Positions 19,890 through 22,178 of a stretch of DNA of 22,178 nucleotides are shown here, in pieces; position 1 is the stretch's first letter, and each line of letters starts with the position of its first letter. The translations under genes were made by a program, and so were the position numbers. The notes beneath the pieces were generated by a model. The model did not search any database. It was not told the DNA's origin and was given only the letters and a program-made list of their open reading frames with translations. Source of the stretch: an uncultured Eubacterium sp. (GTDB lineage: Bacteria; Bacillota; Clostridia; Oscillospirales; Acutalibacteraceae); NCBI GenBank assembly GCA_905233805.1, contig CAJOER010000003.1, forward strand, positions 1-22,178, read 5' to 3'.

Positions 19890-22004
19890 ATGATTGCCGA
19901 AAGAATAAAGAAAACCGAAACTTTTATTTCAAATCCCGAAACAAAACGTCTGCTCACCTGTTTTGCATATTTCGTTCTCGGGTTTGCGTTCGGGTGGGGG
20001 CGGGTTCTCTCCTCGCTTCATCCCTTCTGCGCCTCAATAGTTGCCGTATCAAAAAAGAAATACTTTTTACTGTCGGGCGCGGGCGCGGTGCTCGGATGTA
20101 TGCTCGGGGGCTTTAACGCCTATTCTTTCCGCTATATCTGCGCAGTGTTCACTTCGGCGCTCTGCGTTCTCGCCCTTTCGGCGCTCAGGCTGGACGTCTA
20201 TCCTCTAGCCCCTGTGGGCACGGCGTTCTTTTCAACTCTGTTAACGGGCGTCGTTCTCAATCTTAACCTCGGCGAAAATTCCGCGGCTTATCTCCTTCTC
20301 CTCGGGGAGAGTATCCTGAGCGCAGGCGGCGCGTATTTTTTTTACCGCTCGCTCTCCTCGGATTATAAGCGCCTTCGCTTTCGCGCCCTGCCCCTGTCGG
20401 ACATAAGCTGCATAGTGATTTCCTCGGCGCTTCTGCTTATGACGTTGTCCGGGATAAAGACACTCGTTTTTACCCCCGCGCGTATAGTTGCCGTTACGGT
20501 TATGCTCTGCGCCCTGCGATTTTTCGGCGAAAGGTGGGGGCTTGTCTTTGCAGTGTGCCTCGGCTTTGCAATCTCGCTTGAAAGCAGCGAAATGCTTTTT
20601 ATAGTCGGCGCCTTTTCATTTTCGCTTATGACCGCCTCACTTTTTTCAAATCTCTCATATTTCGCCTCGGCGGCGGCCTTCGTTGCAACAGGTGCGTTTT
20701 TCTGTATCGCAAGCGAAAGCAGTGTGTCTTTTCCCCTTTTCTGCGACTCGCTGTGCGGCGCGCTTATATTTATGCTCCTGCCGCAAAGAGTAGTTGCAAA
20801 ACTTGAAACTCTGGGCGAAAACAAGCTTGACTCCCCGCCCGACGGCACCCTGCGCCAGAGCCTTGTTTTAAAGCTCCGCTTTGCGGGCGCGGCTATGGAG
20901 GCGATAAGCGAAAGCGTCGAGCAGGTCAGCGAAAGAATTGACGAGATAACCCGCAGGGAAAACGAGCGGCTTAAAGATAAAATCAGCGAGGACGAATACG
21001 CTTCGCGCGAGCTCATACTTGAAAAAACGAACCAGCTCCGACGCGTTGCCTCGGACCAGTTTTTCTCAATTTCGGATATGCTCGGCGACCTTGCATTTGA
21101 GTTTGACAAGGCGGAGATTTTCGATTCCGCCGCCTCCTCAAAAATACGGGCGCTCCTTTCGCATTACGATATTTTCCCCGACAGCGTTTCCGTCGTTGAG
21201 GATAAATATTCAAGGGTGAGGGTGGAAATCCTTCTCGACACCTTTTCCCCCGTACTCGAAAAGCCCGTAATTAAAAACGAAATAGGAAAAATCTGTTCCC
21301 GCTATTTTGAGGACGGAATTATTACTAATTTCAAGGATGAAACAATGCTTTCGTTCAGCGAAAAAGCAAATTATCACCTTGAAGTCGGCTTTGCCCAGCA
21401 CAGCGCCGACGGACGGCTCTGCGGCGATACGGTCAAGATAATCAACGACAGCCGCGGCCACTCAATTCTGATAATAAGCGACGGTATGGGCAAAGGCTCC
21501 CGCGCGGCGCTTGACGGCGCTATGGGCGCGGGGCTGCTTTCAAAACTCATTAACGCGGGCTTCGGCTTCGACTCCGCGCTTAAAGTCGTAAACTGCGCCC
21601 TGCTTGTTAAAAGCAACGACGAAAGCCTTGCAACCCTCGACGTCGCAAACATAGACCTCTTTACCGGAAAATGTGAGATTATGAAATCGGGCGCCCCTGC
21701 AAGTTATATCATCAAGGGGGACAGCGTTACAAAATGCGAACTTTTTTCAATGCCCGCCGGTATCCTGCGCGGAATTGAATTTGCAAAGCGCACCGCCGTC
21801 CTCTCCCTCGGCGACCTTATATTTCTTATGAGCGACGGGATAAGCGAAATCGGCGAGGACGCGCTTTTGAATCTCTTAAACGAAGCGGCGCCCATGCCCC
21901 CGCAAAAAGCGGCGGATTACATACTCGAGAATGCGCTCGAACTCTCAAAAAACTCAAAGCCCGACGATATGAGCGTTATCGCGGCAAAACTTAATAAAAA
22001 TTAA
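19890..22004 (+). CDS. spoIIE: Stage II sporulation protein E (membrane PP2C phosphatase)
   Basis: A 704-residue membrane serine phosphatase that dephosphorylates SpoIIAA to release sigma-F in the forespore and acts at the polar septum. Residues about 20-298 contain some ten hydrophobic helices. A central coiled-coil-like region (about 330-385, rich in Glu, Arg, Lys) follows, and the PP2C-type phosphatase domain spans about 495-700. Its metal-binding residues are visible: CGD (511-513), Asp531 in IISDGMGKGSRAA, Asp649 in FLMSDGISE, and Asp692-693 in KPDDMSV. It is about 120 residues shorter than the B. subtilis protein, mainly outside the catalytic core. The ATG at 19890 follows GAGGA. Its presence shows that the organism belongs to a spore-forming lineage. 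A GlmS-like gene starts 14 bases downstream. Confidence 0.95.
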   Translation: MIAERIKKTETFISNPETKRLLTCFAYFVLGFAFGWGRVLSSLHPFCASIVAVSKKKYFLLSGAGAVLGCMLGGFNAYSFRYICAVFTSALCVLALSALRLDVYPLAPVGTAFFSTLLTGVVLNLNLGENSAAYLLLLGESILSAGGAYFFYRSLSSDYKRLRFRALPLSDISCIVISSALLLMTLSGIKTLVFTPARIVAVTVMLCALRFFGERWGLVFAVCLGFAISLESSEMLFIVGAFSFSLMTASLFSNLSYFASAAAFVATGAFFCIASESSVSFPLFCDSLCGALIFMLLPQRVVAKLETLGENKLDSPPDGTLRQSLVLKLRFAGAAMEAISESVEQVSERIDEITRRENERLKDKISEDEYASRELILEKTNQLRRVASDQFFSISDMLGDLAFEFDKAEIFDSAASSKIRALLSHYDIFPDSVSVVEDKYSRVRVEILLDTFSPVLEKPVIKNEIGKICSRYFEDGIITNFKDETMLSFSEKANYHLEVGFAQHSADGRLCGDTVKIINDSRGHSILIISDGMGKGSRAALDGAMGAGLLSKLINAGFGFDSALKVVNCALLVKSNDESLATLDVANIDLFTGKCEIMKSGAPASYIIKGDSVTKCELFSMPAGILRGIEFAKRTAVLSLGDLIFLMSDGISEIGEDALLNLLNEAAPMPPQKAADYILENALELSKNSKPDDMSVIAAKLNKN

Positions 22005-22018
22005 AACGGAGTGATTAT

Positions 22019-22178
22019 ATGTCATCAATTTTTGCATACGCGGGCGCCTCGCCCTGTAAGGATATTATCCTCGACGGAATCAGCCGCCTGAAAGGCGAAA
22101 GCTTTGAACTCTCGGGAGTAGCCATGAAGGTGGGCGAAAAAATCGAAACCCTGAAAATAAAGGGCAGGACCGAAATCC
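22019..22178 (+). CDS. GlmS-like glutamine amidotransferase-domain protein lacking the catalytic Cys (partial)
   Basis: Only the first 53 codons are present; the gene continues past the window. The translation MSSIFAYAGASPCKDIILDG followed by ISRLKGESFELSGVAMKVGE aligns without gaps to the start of glucosamine-6-phosphate synthase (MCGIVGYIG...LLEGLKRLEYRGYDSAGIAV). The N-terminal nucleophile Cys of class II glutaminases is Ser here (MSS for MCG), and RGYDS is replaced by ESFEL. The glutaminase half is therefore expected to be inactive, and the protein may be a sugar-phosphate isomerase or a regulator derived from GlmS. GGAG sits just before the ATG, 14 bases after spoIIE, so the two are probably co-transcribed. 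The call rests on a short alignment by eye. Confidence 0.55.
   Translation, partial: MSSIFAYAGASPCKDIILDGISRLKGESFELSGVAMKVGEKIETLKIKGRTEI

Noticed and set aside
20363..21109. 248-codon minus-strand frame inside spoIIE
   Set aside because: Serine/arginine-rich shadow of the sense gene, with no ribosome-binding site and no similarity to anything known.

Overview
The window looks like a chromosomal segment of an anaerobic, spore-forming Clostridia, most likely an uncultured gut Oscillospiraceae/Ruminococcaceae relative. The reasons are a full-length spoIIE, a two-gene minimal SUF (SMS-type) Fe-S system, a thioredoxin reductase that appears to lack the NADPH motifs (the ferredoxin-dependent type known from clostridia), two GPH-family sugar symporters and a giant secreted repeat protein with a lysine-rich tail. 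Codon use is uniform and moderately GC-rich, except for one clearly AT-rich island at about 8276-9374. The taxonomic placement is inferred from gene content only.

Layout. 1-524 (-): 5' part of a PutP-type Na+/solute symporter, cut by the window edge. 640-2495 (+): a redox operon with a strong sigma-A promoter and a palindromic operator, encoding a two-Cys glutathione-peroxidase-like thiol peroxidase, a thioredoxin reductase and a thioredoxin, closed by a terminator. 2507-3676 (+): a family I.5-like lipase lipoprotein. 3734-5403 (-): sufC-sufB. 5536-8066 (+): a GPH symporter and a secreted propeller-like protein of unknown function. 8079-9617: a scarred accessory patch holding a zinc-finger gene remnant, a 70-bp piece of gapA, an AT-rich candidate immunity gene, an orphan Rhs C-terminal toxin tip and the tail of its Rhs core, bounded on both sides by similar terminator hairpins. 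9627-10655 (-): gapA. 10927-17148 (+): a 2073-residue secreted repeat protein. 17227-18735 (-): a second GPH symporter. 18797-19765 (-): a metallophosphoesterase, divergent from spoIIE. 19890-22004 (+): spoIIE. 22019-end (+): start of a GlmS-like protein that lacks the N-terminal catalytic cysteine.

How the genes fit together. The gpx-trxB-trxA operon can form a complete electron chain, probably reduced ferredoxin to flavin thioredoxin reductase to thioredoxin to peroxidase, with a likely peroxide-responsive repressor site over the transcription start. The Rhs tip plus the overlapping downstream gene has the layout of a polymorphic toxin/immunity pair left behind without its delivery protein. 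The rest is mostly housekeeping (glycolysis, Fe-S assembly, sporulation) and carbohydrate uptake. I saw no tRNA, rRNA, CRISPR array, transposase or recognisable riboswitch.
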